NCBI GenBank assembly: GCA_964019425.1
Contig: OZ025822.1
Coordinates: forward strand, 496,001-560,000
Source: Flectonema sp. DT1601
Lineage: Eukaryota; Euglenozoa; Diplonemea; Diplonemida; Diplonemidae
Direction of reading: 5' to 3'
DNA: 64,000 bases
Part shown: positions 32,491 to 45,565 of the stretch, in pieces
Layout: every line of letters begins with the position of its first letter
How positions within the stretch are numbered: position 1 is the first letter of the stretch
Program-made: the position numbers and the translations under genes
Notes under the pieces: model-generated
What the model saw: only the letters and a program-made list of their open reading frames with translations
Told to the model about the DNA's origin: nothing
Database searches by the model: none

Positions 32491-34313
32491 TCATCTAAAA
32501 AATTAAAACTATGGGTCTCTATAAAATCGTGCAAAAAAAGTTCCATAGCGTGTTAAAGATCAGCTGGGGTTAAAATGAGCCATTTGTGGTCAGTAATTGT
32601 GAGTGACTGATATATGTATCAATGAAAAAAAGAACCTCTTTCCTATTGTTGGATAACGATAATATTGATTGATTCTTGTATAAATTTAGTTAAATGAAAA
32701 ATCAAAAATATAAAAAAAAAAAAAACCTGACTGCCTAAACTTTTGAAGTTCATCACTTTAAATAAAAGCATTGTGCAAAAAAAAAAAAAAAACAAACAAA
32801 TAAAAATGCAAATCAATCTATTCATATTCCGGTTGCAAAACATCAATTATCATGCACACGGATAATGGTGGAAATAATTTTCAAATAATTTAGTCAAGCG
32901 ACAGGTAAAAAAAAAAAAAATAAATAAAAGAACGTGGGGAGTAGAGTCCTCAACTGAAACTCATCGCTGCAGGTTGCTGAGGTATAGGTATAGATCAAAA
33001 CCCACGTTTTTTTTTTCCCCCTTTTTTTTAAAATCTGAATAAGGCTACACGGTACTCTTTGCAGTGCGGTCACTTGCTCATGTTTCCTGTTGTGCAGGAA
33101 ACTCTTTGTGCAAGAAAATGGACTGCTCGCTGGAAACTCCTTAAATAATTCTTTCCTTTTTCACATCCTACTACGGGCTTAAAGCATCAAAAATAGTGAT
33201 GTTGGTTCTCAGCGGGTGACGTTTTCTACAATTTTTTTTTTTTTAATATTCCCTCTGGGAACTTCGCTGGCTAAAGCAATTGGCTGTCGTGCTCTTTCCC
33301 TTTTGCGGATTTTTTCCGGTACTAGGGGACAAAAAAAAAAAGCAAAACAAAACAAACAAAAAGAGAGTTTTCCTGAATTAGCTCAATGAACTATTATGAA
33401 TAACCCTTTTGCTTAGGGTGCTGTTTTTTTAAAAATTTTTTTTAAATATGGGAAGTACCTGCGGACCCCCGTTGTCAGCCCTTCCGCTTCCAGACGTCTC
33501 TGGAACTGCATTGTTTGTTGTCTTTCCTGTTGGTTCTCCGTCATGATTAGCTTTTTTAAATCATGCAAAGAAAAAAACAAAAAAAAAAAAAAAAAAAACT
33601 CGAAGCTTTTGATGAGAGCGATTTGTCAAAAACAGTGGCTTTGGTTTTCGAAATTTAGTTTTTTGTCATTTTTGTTCGAAAAGATTTTTTTTCCCCCCCC
33701 GATATTTCTTAAATAAAAATAAAGCCCCCTTCTTCCTTGTAAACATTTTTTTTTTTTTGAATTTTGAAGAAACAAAGAAAAGAACAATATTTTGCTTACC
33801 TGTGAGCCAGGTTATTTCCGCTTTCCTAATAGGTGATGCCTTATACCAGTGTGGTACGCTGCTGAGAAACGCACCTTCTGGGCTTAAGGTATCACAATCA
33901 GAATCACTGCTTCTATTTTTTGTAGCAGAGATAATATGATTTTGGTAAGAGTTTGCGAACCAAATAGTATCTATTCCCTAGTTGGTTGTTGTTGTCTGCT
34001 GTCTGCACCTTTTGGTGTCTTGCCTCGAATGAGGGCTGTGTTTGGTTTTCGCCTACATAAACTGTCGCCACACCGCCTCCCTTTGGAGACCGGTTCCTTT
34101 TTGTTTTATTTATTTTTTTATTTCTTTATTGATTGTTTATTTCTTTTTTTTTTTTATATTCGCGAAACGTTCCCCCCAAGCTTGTGTCTATTTTTCGTTG
34201 TGACTACGGTCACATTGATGAGTGGATTTATAAAAGGGAGGAAGCGCTAGGTATTTTATATTTTCTTTTTTTTTTATTTTATATATTTTGTTTGGGATTC
34301 AAAGGCTGGTCTT

Positions 34314-34366
34314 TGGAACACAAATCGTTTCCTCAACGGAAACGTTCCAAAAACGATTTTTCGGTT
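34314..34366 (+). other. Strong nested hairpin before a T run
   Basis: CGTTTCC and GGAAACG form a perfect seven-pair stem around a five-base loop. GGAAC before and GTTCC after can extend the pairing with a bulge. CGATTTTT follows about 15 bases later, resembling a Pol III stop. No A or B box was seen upstream, so an RNA gene is only a possibility. Confidence 0.25.
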
Positions 34367-35649
34367 TGTCCGCCTTCCCACTTCTCAAGGGTACATCGCC
34401 CAACAGAGAGGAACTTATAAAAACCTTTTTATTTTCTTTAATTTGTTCGAAACCGGTTCGCTGTTAAAATGGCTGAATTAAGAAAAGGAAAAAAAAAAAA
34501 AAAAAAAAAAAAAAATTCTGCTGAAGACATCTTTGCGGCCTTTCTTAGTTTTTGAACAAATTTTTTTTTATTTTTATTTTATATAAATACGCGAGCGATG
34601 CGATGTTGTTGACTACTTCCATTCAGATTAATATGCTTTGACTCCTCACAAAGTACTACTACTAGCGACTACTAATTGGTTTGTATATATAGCAGTACCT
34701 TCAGTGGTGTGGTTGCATGCAAATATTTATGAGATTATTATTTTATTTTATTTTTTTTTTTTAGTTATTTGGGGGAAGGGATTTTGGTAAATCCCCCCCC
34801 ACATATACTTTTTTCATTCTCACCGTTCACTCCCGAGGGATGCGTTTCATAGCGGTTTTTTTACGTGACCATGCGGAAGTGGCTATGGATAGCTTCCTGT
34901 GTCGCAATGATCGTTTGTTTTTTCAGATGAAAATAAAACCAGTTGCTGCCCTTATCAAACCATTGGTGCTTATGATGTGTGTAGCTAACTAATCTATGTT
35001 TCTTATTTATGTCTTTAAAAAAAAAAAAAAAATAATAATAATAATCAAAATTTCTCCTTGCACAAAGTATACCTACTCCCTCTGGTTCATTGTGCTGTTT
35101 GATTTATTGGATGGTAGTGGGTTTTTTTTGAAATGTTTTTCATTTTTTGTATTATTGTTTTTTTTTTTTACTTATTTTTCATTTTAGGATGCAGATCAGC
35201 TGCCGTTGGGAGAGGAGCATCGTGAGTTCACATGTTTTGCTCGAGACCTTCCATACTTAACAGCTGCGTGTCATCATTATGAAAATATGAGTGGAAGTCG
35301 CTTACTTTAGAAAAGTGCCGTCTCGTTTTTTCTTAATTGCTAGTTCTTTGTTATTGCCGCCTTTCGCCTTCTTTTGATTTCCTTTTCTTTTTTTTTGCAA
35401 CTTTACTTTTATTGAACGCAGTTGCGAAGTCAAGAACGAGGCTCTCCCCCTCCCGATCGAGTCCACTTGAAAATCACCATTTTTTTTGTCTGTTGTGTTT
35501 CGAGTTTTTCCCTCTCTGTTTCTGATTTGCTTGTCATTTTTGATGTTGCTTTGGCAGACGAGCCTCTTTTGAGGTCGCAGTTTACCTGAATATTTTCGTT
35601 GTCTTTTCTCCTCCCTTATCAAATCACTCTTCACTATGAATTCACTTAA

Positions 35650-36264
35650 GGCTTCTCCCTGTATTGGGACGAACTTGGTGTGTTTTTTGTTGGAAACAAA
35701 AATAAATGAAAAGGGAATCAGTAGTACGTAGTATCTCCGAAAGGGAACCAGATAACTTCCCTAAGTTATGAGTTGCTCCCTTTTTTCTTTTATATTGTTC
35801 TCTTTTTTGTTTTTTTTTCTCTCTTTGCTCTGTTGATAAGAAACGACTAAACTGCTGCTCCCGAATTTGGGACAAATGCTGTGGATTTTCTTTTTCTTGA
35901 GCAAAAGTTTTTTTTTTTTTTTTTTTGTTCTCCTCTATTTTTTTCTTTTTTTTTCCGTTAAATTTCCTGAGGCTTCTCCCGGAAAAAAAAGGGACGAATT
36001 AATATTTTATTACATACCAAAAAAAAGAAAAGAAAGGCACTGGCATCCAATTGAGAATCATTATTGAAGTCAATGTTTTAATTTTGATTCTCCGATTTTT
36101 TTTTTTTTTTTTTCGTTTTTTTTTTTTTTTGAAGATGTCTACGTCGTAAAATGTTGTCTCTCTCTCTCTCTCTCACTCTCTCGTTTCTCTCTGTTTCTCT
36201 ATTATTGTGGTAAAATTAAAAAAAAAATATGAAAAAGAGCTTTTCTCTCTGCATTGGGGACGAA
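35650..36264 (+). repeat. Four spaced copies of a short CCC/GGG hairpin motif
   Basis: Variants of CTTCTCCC, a short A/T-rich loop, then GGGACGAA occur at about 35651-35674, 35856-35875, 35972-35997 and 36237-36264. The arms stay complementary while the loop changes in sequence and length. Between them is unrelated T-rich DNA. Confidence 0.4.
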
Positions 36265-36392
36265 TATTTCGGCTTTTTTTTTCTAAAAGACAAAAGTATG
36301 GGGGAAAAAAAAAAAAAAAAAAAAATTAGATATTTGCGATGTCGTCTTACCTTAAACTTCTTGATAGAAATTCACAAGGAGTTTGACTTTGG

Positions 36393-36424
<32 letters not shown>

Positions 36425-36920
36425 CCATTAACTCTCGGCTTCTACGCTAGGCAAGTGGAAAGCTGAAGACTGGTGTCCCTTATTTTTTTCGGTCCTCTTT
36501 GTTGTGAGTTGCCTAGCACTCAACTTTTGGTACAGGATGATCTCATATAAGAATTAAATCATAAATTAGTTGGCTTCCTGATCGCAGTTCGAACAGCGTT
36601 GATCTGGTTAGTAAAACTTGTTGGGAGAATTTTTAAAAAAAAAAAAAAAAAAAAAGTAAGTATCCTTTAGTCTAAATATGCGATTCAATAAAAACATTAT
36701 TATTGGGGTGATCGAAACTTTGTAAGCGCTTTTGTTTATTGTTTCTTTTTTGCTGGGATGTAATGTTTTCTTTTTATTATCTTGTCCTTCAGCGATTGTC
36801 ACCAGAATTGTTGAGAAGGGTTTGCCACCCCTTCATTCTAAACTTTGTAAGTCTTATTCCCTGTGAGAGCTTCAATTATGAGAATAAGTTTTCGTACTAA
36901 AATACTTCATAATTCAAATC

Positions 36921-37026
36921 CAGGTTATTCTAGGTCTCTTATCGTCTGTGAGAGTCTCACGATTGCTGGTAGCTGAGCTTTTACTGGCTTTTGGCTCCTA
37001 GGCTTCGTAAATAAATAAAAAAAAAA
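36921..37026 (+). repeat. Repeat family B, copy B1
   Basis: The unit runs from CAGGTTATTCTAGGTCTC through GTGAGAGTCTCAC (a GTGAG/CTCAC hairpin) to GGCTCCTAGGCTTCGTAAA, then AATAAATAAA and an A run. The middle CGATATAACTGTTAC portion is missing in this copy. The A-rich end suggests a short retroposed element. Confidence 0.65.
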
Positions 37027-39133
37027 TTAGCGCTAAATATTTTTTTAAAGTTCCTCTCAACGATCACACCTCTCTTGGGGTACCTGAGCTTTAATGAGAG
37101 CGGTATCATGGACTTGCTTGAATGAGTCTCTATTCTGTATTTTTTTCTTTATTTTTCCTCCCCACCTGTTTTTTTTTTTTATATTAGTTTGTTCCGTGTC
37201 TACCAGTGATCTACCCTTACCAACAAAGGTAAGAAGTTTCGTAAATCACTCTATCATCTTTTTGGGGGTATTATCCGCCTTCTCTTTGGTGAGAGAAGTT
37301 AACTAGTTCCCTTTGACTGAGGATTTGGTCAAAGCAACTGAATGTTCCATACGACATCTATAGATTTACGTATTGTGCTTACCTTCCACTTCGAGTTAGT
37401 TGTGGAAGAGAGTCAGCAATTCTTTCTGTTACCCGCCCCCTCAGTCTATTTATTGCGTGCGATTCTGTTAATTGCGCTTAACTGCTGTGCAACCATCAAG
37501 TTTGATACCGTTTTAATTTTTACGGCCGATTGAATCATTTCATTCTTGTCCCTTCACCGTGTGAGTCTGACGTAACAACGTTCTAGTAAGGTCACATTTG
37601 GAGTTCTGTTTTTCACTTTCCCTTTTCCTTTCGTGGACAGGTCAGTATTTCTGTTCTGTTATCGCAAGTGCACCGCGCCCCGCATTTCTTCGTTTGTTAC
37701 AAAATTGCGTAGATCTTGTTTGTGTCTACTACAGGTTTTTTTTTTTATTTATGAAAAAATGAAGTGCTTGTGCAAAAAGCCACAGTTTTCCCCCCCGTTT
37801 TTTTCTTTTAAACAAGCAATCGCAACCGCCGGTGAATCCTTAAACTGTTTTACCTTCACCCGAGAGACCTAAACCACACCAACCCTTGATACCATCTCAT
37901 GGGATCTGTAAGAGGGATCACACAAAGGGGGCAAGGATCAGCTTACTTCCTGCTGCACCCGAAATTATTGTACAAAAAAGCTATTAATGTGTATTACAGA
38001 TTGTATTCCTTGTGATGTAGGTATTCTGTTACCTCCTTTCGTAGTCAAGCTCTACACCTATGCTTGCTTTGCAGCTGTTGGTTGAAGACATTATTAATGT
38101 TGGCATCTATCGGAATAGCCATTATTTTGGGTTCTGATGGGTTTCTACTTCATGTTGGTGATTTTTTACATTACCAAGATCCCCCGGATATCTTCCGTCA
38201 CGTCACGTCACTTTTTTTTTTCCTTTTTTTTTTCCCCCTCCTCCGTCTATTTTTTTTTTTAAGCTATTTTGAAAACGTAAAAAGCAAAATTGTGGCAAAC
38301 GTATCAAAGAATGACAACAAGGTAAGTTACTGGTTTTGTGAAACAAGGAGGAGAAGAGAGAGAGAATAAATAATAATAAAAAAAAGAATTCCTTACCCCA
38401 ATCAAACACTCGATGTTATTGTTTTTATAAAAATTTCCCCCTTCATTTTTTTTTTTTTTTTTTGTTTTCCACCCAAGCAACAGCTTTTACTGTTAGAAAG
38501 TTACTCAGGTGCAACAAAACTACGAAAAAAAAAAAAAAAACAATAAAAAAACCACGTCTATTTTTTTCCAAAGCAGTTCAAATGTGAGAGAAGGAAGTCT
38601 TGCAATGTTTAAGGAGTACTCACTTCTATAGTATTTTTACTTAAGAAAGCAGTTTTCTCGAACAGAGCTATTCGTAAAGACACGGTTCTTATCTCTTACG
38701 TGTTCTGCTCTCCACTTTTTACAAATATTGTTGTCAGAGACCCTTCTTTCAACTGTTAACATCCTCACACTTTTATTTTCTTGACGTTAACTCTTTTCTT
38801 GCTGAACGCCTTTTATACAGCCAACTGTCTGCCTCGTGCCTGGGTCTTGGTAGCTGCTTACTTCGTAAAAGTGTTTGCCTACCTTGTCTGTAGTCACAAA
38901 TTGCTTAGTACTGGGATGACCTTAGGTTCATTATGCGTTCTGAAGATTGCAATAAAAAACAGAAAAAAAAAAAAGTCAATTATTAATAGGGGATAATTAT
39001 CAATTTAAAAATGAAATTGTTAATAATAAGAGGATTATTATCAAATTCAAAAAAAAAAGTTGTCTATTTTTTTCCCCTCTTTTTCGAAAGTTGTGGTACC
39101 GATGACTCTAACCACCATCGGGATTGGAAAGTT

Positions 39134-39364
39134 CCAGTGACACTTGACTTGTTGTCTCAGTCCTGGTTTAGCCTATGATTAAAATATTGAGAGGATTATT
39201 TGTTGTATTTTTGTGTGTCTTTTTTTGAAGATATTATCCAGTGACCCCTGACATGTGTCTTCAGTCCTGGTGTGTGAACACAAATATAAGTAAGACAACA
39301 GAAAGTGAATATTACTGATACTTCCTTTGTCCCAGTGATACTTGACACAGGTCTCTGTCCTGGT
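39134..39364 (+). repeat. Three spaced copies of a CCAGTGA...GTCCTGG motif
   Basis: Copies at 39134-39167, 39238-39271 and 39332-39364 start with CCAGTGA, share a TTGACA-like or CTGACA-like centre and end in GTCCTGGT. The ends can pair (CCAG with CTGG). Spacing is about 104 and 94 bp, suggesting a decayed tandem repeat of about 100 bp. Confidence 0.5.
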
Positions 39365-40089
39365 AGCCTTAGATTAGCACAGCTCTGTTCCTTGTTGTCA
39401 TCGGAGACGCTTAGATGGTTGTTTTTCTCCCATCGATCGTCCTGTCCTGTTGGTGTTGGGTAAGAATAATAACCTTGTTCTGATACTTATGGAGGTCTGC
39501 ATTGGTCCATCACATCAATGTGGAGCCTGGTGAGTGTTAGATTTCCAGAATCCCTTTCGCATCCTTACCCAGTAAGAAGGTGATATAAATAAACCGTGAA
39601 TTAGACATTTCTTATTATGTCAGCTTCGAAACGATGCCTGATAAAAATAACAGGGGTGGCTTTGGTGGTTTTTATCTTTTCAAGATTCTAGCCAGTGAGT
39701 CTTATAGATGTATATCACATGATATTCGTGGGACTCTGCTTGAAAACTTAAAACTACCCAAGACTGATTACAATGAAACAATTAAAAAAAAATAAAATAA
39801 ATAAAAGCTGTCAGCAGATGCATTTAATTTCTCTAATAGACTATATATAGTAAATTGTTTTCTTATGTGGTACTCCCCTACTTGCACTTACTCGTTGATG
39901 GTTTTTAATTTTTTATTGAGAAAACAAGCGGTGTGCCAATGGAAACGAATGTTATTTCTTCTTCATTTCATTTCTTTTATTTTTTTTGTTTTGTTTTGTA
40001 TTGCACTTCAGAAAAGTGTAACACAACTAATGAATGTTGGCGGCAGACTGAACCTCCTTACACTTTTTACGACAAATAAATTTTTTTTT

Positions 40090-40120
<31 letters not shown>

Positions 40121-41945
40121 TCCCCAACTTTTAACAAGGGGAGAAAGAAAAAAAAAGAAAAAAAAAATGAATAAAATAAAATAAAATTTGGAGGATGATG
40201 TTGGCAGCGATATTATCTTTAAAGTCTTTTTTTCTGTATACTTTTTTTTTTGTCAAACTAAATTTTTTTAATCCTCCATTCTGTTGTTGCCTCTTCCTTA
40301 TCATCTAGTTAGTGTGAGGTTCTCCACTTTCAGGAGTGTAGAAAAAGGAATCAGTCGCTTGCTGTTTTCCGAGCAACGGCTTTGTCTGTTAGCAAAAAAA
40401 TGATGTTAGGTGTTACCATTCCTCTTGATTGCGAATCTGGTGAATCTTAGTAGTCATTTCACTTCTCTATAATTATAGCGTCATCGACTGACTTGATCAT
40501 CTTGTGAGCATTAGCATTGTCTAATTGCAAATAAATAAAATTAAAAAATAATTTTTTAGCTGTGCAGCGTCACCAGATAGCTTCCTCACTTGAGATATTA
40601 TTTATTCGACTCCATCCATACCCTTTTAAAGTTTTGTGCAAAGTAGCAAAGCTGCTGAACAGCCCATATCGCCATTCCCCCCCAGACATTCTTTTGCAGA
40701 CAGAGGGCATTCCCACTTCCCTATTACTTTTATCACTATTTTTTCGTTTGTGATTCTTTTTAGTGCATCGAAGAAGAAATGGGAAAAGGAAGAAGTTTTT
40801 TTTGCAGGTGTAGTAATGGCTCTTTTTTTTTTTTTTTTTTCGACGCGGTGGTTACATCCCATGCTTTCCTCTTCCTTATTTTTGCAATCGAACTTTCAGA
40901 GCAACGACGAAAGCAGCTCCTGTTCTCTTGTCTTTAGTTTGGTATGGAAAGATAGAATTTTCCAAATGTATCAGGACAAGAAACTATCTCTTTCTTTTCT
41001 TCTTTCTTCTCGGGTCAAGACTAAGAAAAAATACAAGCGACTCTGTTGCGCGTAGAATTGTTTCACCTTGATACCCTTGAGGCTATTAATTTCTGTTTAT
41101 GTTGACCTACAGATATATTTCTGCTTACACATGTGGTTAGAATTATGAAGAAGGTCTTTTTTTGTCTTATTTTTAGTACTGATCCATTGCTGATCGCTTT
41201 GTACCTATTTTTTTGTCTGAATAGTGCAAAGTCTCACCAACATTACATCGACTTCCCAAGGGAAGTTTTTTTTTTGAAAAAAAAAAGAAAAAGAAAAAGT
41301 CTTTTTGTTTGGACTTTTTTTTTTTTTTTTTTGCTGAATAAGAACAGAAGCATTCAACTTTTTTGGATGTTGTTCATTAGTACGAAGTATTTTAAGTTCG
41401 TAGCAATATAGTTTCTTTTTTTTTCTTTTTTGATGCTGCTGTCATCAGTCCTTTAAGCACTGTATGGTCAAAAACTCTTACAGTAGAGTCTCAGTGCCCG
41501 GTGAATGTTTCCTGGAGTTTGACTTCCCTTGATTTTTATAGCTCAGCTTTGTTTTCGGAGAAAACCTAACACAGTGATCGCTAAATGTCACTACGTCTTC
41601 GACAACTACTTACGTTGGTACCCCCCGCGATTGCCCCATTCAAATGTTGATCGATTCCTCCGTTCAAAAACTCACTGCGCGAGCTTGCTATTCATTTTGT
41701 TTTTCGTCTTTTCCTTTTCCTTTTTTTTTTTTTTTTTTTTTTTTCCCCCTTCCCGGTTTGTGTCTGCCTTCCATTACAATGCACGTGGTGTTCTTTTCTT
41801 TAATTTCTTAGTAATAATAATGATTACTCCACTTTCTTTAACTTTAGATGGATATCACAAACGAATATGAGAATTAACCTTAGCTCTGTGTCCTCGGTGG
41901 AGTTTTACGTTGTGTTCTGATAGTTATTTCATTTATTTCTTTCCC

Positions 41946-41947
41946 AG
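41946..41947 (+). promoter_or_regulatory. Probable trans-splice acceptor of the 72-codon gene
   Basis: A T-rich tract (about 41925-41945) ends in TTTCCCAG, followed by a 33-base leader to the ATG at 41981. This is one of the cleanest acceptors in the window and the main reason to accept the small gene. Confidence 0.65.
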
Positions 41948-41980
41948 CCTTATAGCACAAAACAAAAACACTTTTTCAAA

Positions 41981-42199
41981 ATGCTCCCTAAGAACATTAG
42001 AATGGTATCACCACAGGAAGTTCCTCAGGAGAGCAGCGTTGAGAGGAGACGCTACCACAAGCAGAAGCCAGTGCAGTGGTGCACATCAAAGCCAGTTGTG
42101 CCAAGCAGACCTTCTGGTGCTAGAGAAATAAGGAATTGCAGAGATGAGATAACCAGAGCGTTAGCGGCAGCTGATGCATTGCTCGAAACCGCAGCGTGA
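41981..42199 (+). CDS. Small protein of unknown function (72 residues)
   Basis: Not recognised. The frame sits in DNA free of A/T runs, unlike everything for several kilobases on either side, and follows a strong acceptor. The protein is basic in the middle (RRRYHKQK near 23-30), has a Trp-Cys pair (near 33-34), and ends in a predicted helix rich in Ala, Leu, Asp and Glu (about 50-72). There is no signal peptide or membrane segment. It could be a small nucleic-acid-binding or complex subunit, but nothing shows this directly. It is the only gene between 28.4 and 50.7 kb. Confidence 0.65.
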   Translation: MLPKNIRMVSPQEVPQESSVERRRYHKQKPVQWCTSKPVVPSRPSGAREIRNCRDEITRALAAADALLETAA

Positions 42200-44083
42200 A
42201 AATCTTGTTTCTTGTAAAGCATTTTACCGTAAAACTAATTTCAATTAAAAAAAAAATATGATGTCTTTTTCTACCCCAAAAGGAATCTATCGAGAAGCGG
42301 GAAAGAAATACGCCTTTTCCCTTCACCCTTTTTTTTTGTATTTTCTTTTTTTGCTTTCTTCGGTAAAGAGTAATATTTATATATTGGCAACTTCTTCTTT
42401 TCACTTTTTTTTGTAATTATCTTCTGTCATTTGTTGTTTTGTTATTTTGGTAGTGTTCTCGGCAGGTATCTCGCGACTCTGCCTATTCACACGCGTGTTA
42501 CCCTTTCCTGTATATCGTTTCGTGTTTTTGTTACTTTCTTAATGCTTTAAATAAATAAGAAATAAGGGAAGTGTGTATACTCCCTTAACTTTTTTTTACC
42601 CTTCTTGTAAAATTATTTTTCTATTTTTTTTGGTTTTTTAGCGATTGCACCACCGCTGCCTGGTATCTCTTAGACCCATACAAGATGAGACTTTTTTTTT
42701 TTTAAACTCATAATAAGAGAAGAAGAAAAAAAGGAAAGGGGAAAAAAAAAAGTATTTACCGTAATGAGAAATCGCAGGCTGTCTTTCTTTCTTTTTGTTA
42801 TCCGTTTTTCTTCTTTCTATTCACCAAAAAAAAAAAGCCTTTCCTATTTCGATCTTCTATCAATGGTGGTTAGCCTCCTCATGCACTCGGAAATAACAAA
42901 AAAAAAAAAAAAAAAAGGTTTTAGAAAAAAGAAAATTGGAATATTCACATTAGTCAATATCTAAGGTCCTTCTTTGTCCGAATTATCTCTGTGATGGATT
43001 TGGTTGCCGTGTTTTGTGTTTTAATCTTCTGTTCAGAGAGTCGTTTGTTGCACTCTTTTTTTTTATAATTTCAAAGTCAACTAGTCAGCCGATCGCTTTT
43101 GTCTTTTTTTTTTTTTTTTTTTTTTTTTTTGTGTGTTTTCGCCAAACTGATGTCGGAAATCTCTTAATTTTTTTTTAACGAACGGCATTCGTCAACCATC
43201 TCCTTGCTTCAAAAAAAAAAAAAAAACAAACAAACAAAACAAATATCGAAATCAATTTTTTTTTTTATTGTGTTTTTTTTAACCTGTCAACTTTAGTAGT
43301 CACTCCCCCTCTGTTGTTAGTCTTTAGAGGGAGGAAATGCTTTACTAAAGAAAGGTACTGATCGCTCTCTCGCTTATGTAGGAAATATAAAAAATCCTAA
43401 TTGGATCGAATGTATTGTTGGTGGAGTTTTTTTTCCATACCAGATTTCAACCACCACTTGTCGTTTTAATACTTCAGAAAAAGAAGCTGTCCTACGTTTT
43501 TTTTTTTTTTTTTCTCGTTTTCTTCAAGTATGCTCTCACAAGGACAACTTTCCCTCCTGTGACTAAAGAGAGGAAGAAAGAAATTAGTGTGTTGCGGTAG
43601 ACAATACCTTGACTGACGTAAGTCTTTTCGCTGTCTGGTTTCGTAAGGAACATAAAAGGCAACTGCAGACGACCAGTTAAGGAAGAACCCGCGCCCGAAT
43701 ATCTGTCCTGTGATTGAAAAAAAAGGAAAACAGTTTTTTATTTTAATTAAGAGTTTAGGTGTAATTGTATCGTTGTGTTGTAATAATAATTGTGACTTTT
43801 CACCTCTGAAAGGATGAATTCCATCCTTGAAAATGATCTTTTTTTTATTATTTTAAAAATGTATAGTTGGTTGACACCGTTCCCCGGAGACGAGGGAATG
43901 TCAAGTGCCACTGCCATGGTCCTCTCTTTTTTTTTTTTTTGTCTCAAAGAGGCAAACTCATGTGTCGAGATTAAAAAAAAAAAAAGAGATTAATACAATT
44001 TTTTTTTTTTTTTTTTTTGAATTTAGTGGGAGAATCTTATTACAGACCCCCACGAAGTTTTTCTCCTCATTTTCTTTTTTTTT

Positions 44084-44204
44084 GTACCGACTTAGTCGGA
44101 AGAGAAACTATTCAGATTGAAAAGCCGTTATTTCTTACAGCCATTTTCCCCGTTCGACTGGATTCTGTCTGCGATCAACGAAATATAAGGCTAATCTGAA
44201 TAGG
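44084..44204 (-). repeat. Hairpin repeat family A, copy A2
   Basis: Same order as A1, hairpin loop TTA. The distal pair is the longest here: CTATTCAGATT matches AATCTGAATAG over 11 bases without mismatch. It is preceded by a T run on the + strand. Confidence 0.75.
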
Positions 44205-44852
44205 TTTTGTGTTTCTTTGTTAACTCTTTTTAGTTTGACAGAAATATAGTCGATTCTATTCGCTTTTCTCCTTTGTCTACCCACAGAGTTTACGTGATAA
44301 TGTTTTCCTTCAGTTGACCGCGATGTTAATCAAAAAAAAAAAAAAAAAAAAAAACAAAGATCGTCTCTGCTGAGACACAAAGATTAGCCATTTTTAAAAA
44401 ACCAAATCAACCCTCAGTGGTTATGGACTGCTAGTTACAGTTAAAGTAAGAAATTAGTGAATTCAAAACCTTTAATTTGATTCAATCGGAGACTTACTAT
44501 TGTTGCTCTTCAAATTTAATACCAAAAAGTTTTGCCGGGCACTTTATCAATTTTTTTTTTTTTAAAATATATTTAGCAAGTATTACATGGAAAGTTTAAA
44601 AAAAATGTTATACATCACACATAAAAACTTCTTTTGTTTGTAAATACTTTTGTTTTTTTTTGTTTTGGTTTTGGTTTCATCATTTCTCGTTATCGGAAGT
44701 TATCTTTTCTTTCTATTTATGTTGAATTATTTTTTTTTTTTTTTATATATAAAAAATATCATTCTCCGTTAGCTAGGCAAAACTACATTGAAATAGTTAC
44801 AAGCTCTGAACCAAAAAATAAATTTTATTCTAAATTAGTAGTCTGCTCGCGT

Positions 44853-45000
44853 AGGCGGCGGGTTTAGGTAGTCATTTGTTCCAGGTTATTCTATCTCTCT
44901 TACCGTCTGTGAGAATCTCACGATTGACTGATAGCGATATAACTGTTACCCTGTGAGCTTTTCCTGGCTTTTGGCTCCTAGGCTTCGTAAATAAATAAGA
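44853..45000 (+). repeat. Repeat family B, copy B2
   Basis: A fuller copy that starts with GGCGGGTTTAGGTAGTC, continues through CAGGTTATT and GTGAGAATCTCACG, and ends GGCTTCGTAAATAAATAA. The hairpin is kept (GTGAG/CTCAC) with a changed loop. Confidence 0.65.
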
Positions 45001-45385
45001 GCCAATGTATGATAATTTCTTGCTTCGTATTTTTTTTGCCACTTCGAAGACATGTTTAACAAGCGAAAGAGAATTGTAGCAGCCTAGTGTTAACACCCTT
45101 ACTTTTATAGGCTTGTTTCGGTTGCGCACACAAATACAAGTGTGAGAATTATATAGTTAGGGTGCCGATTATTTTTTTCCCTAAAACAAATGTTTATTTA
45201 GTTAACTCTGATCCGATACAAGATATTTAATCTTTCTTAAAAAAACTCAACATTTCAACCCGTCCTATTTTATTTTATTTTCTCGTTTCACACAGATTGA
45301 TTTTAAAAAAAAAAAAAAAAAGTAAAAGGTGGATTCACGTGAGGCGATTGTTTTCTTTTTTTTACCTCTATTTTCTTTTTTTTTT

Positions 45386-45415
45386 CTTTCCCTTTCCCTT
45401 TCCCTTTCCCTTTTT
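45386..45415 (+). repeat. CCCTTT simple repeat
   Basis: About four and a half CCCTTT units between T runs. The complementary AAAGGG is near a telomere-like hexamer, but the tract is short and internal, so it is treated as a simple repeat. Confidence 0.6.
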
Positions 45416-45565
45416 TTTTTTTTTTTTTTTTGTCGTTGCGATATATCTACCAAGCATGCAATGGAAACAATAAAACCTGCTGTGGGTTAGGTCCACTGCC
45501 ATGTTACAGAAGTAAAGATCCTTACTCTCTCTGCGATAATTACGTTAACGCTTTGACCTTTTTAT

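Larger units (their letters stand above)
28355..41945. other. Gene-poor stretch of 13.6 kb
   Basis: No gene could be supported. Open frames are under about 140 codons and mostly driven by A/T runs (poly-Lys or poly-Phe translations). The listed repeats and hairpins at 30.7, 34.3, 35.7-36.3, 36.9 and 39.1-39.4 kb are the only ordered features. A slightly GC-richer patch lies at 32090-32490. A CT microsatellite lies at 36157-36182. Genes on both sides are on the + strand, so this is not a strand-switch region. Confidence 0.5.

Noticed and set aside
26023-41870. Numerous 60-140 codon open frames in the spacers
   Set aside because: Their length depends on A or T runs read as poly-Lys or poly-Phe, and none has domain-like composition with a convincing acceptor in front.
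45386-45415. Interstitial telomere repeat
   Set aside because: Only four to five CCCTTT units between T runs, and TTAGGG would be expected in this group. A simple repeat is sufficient.
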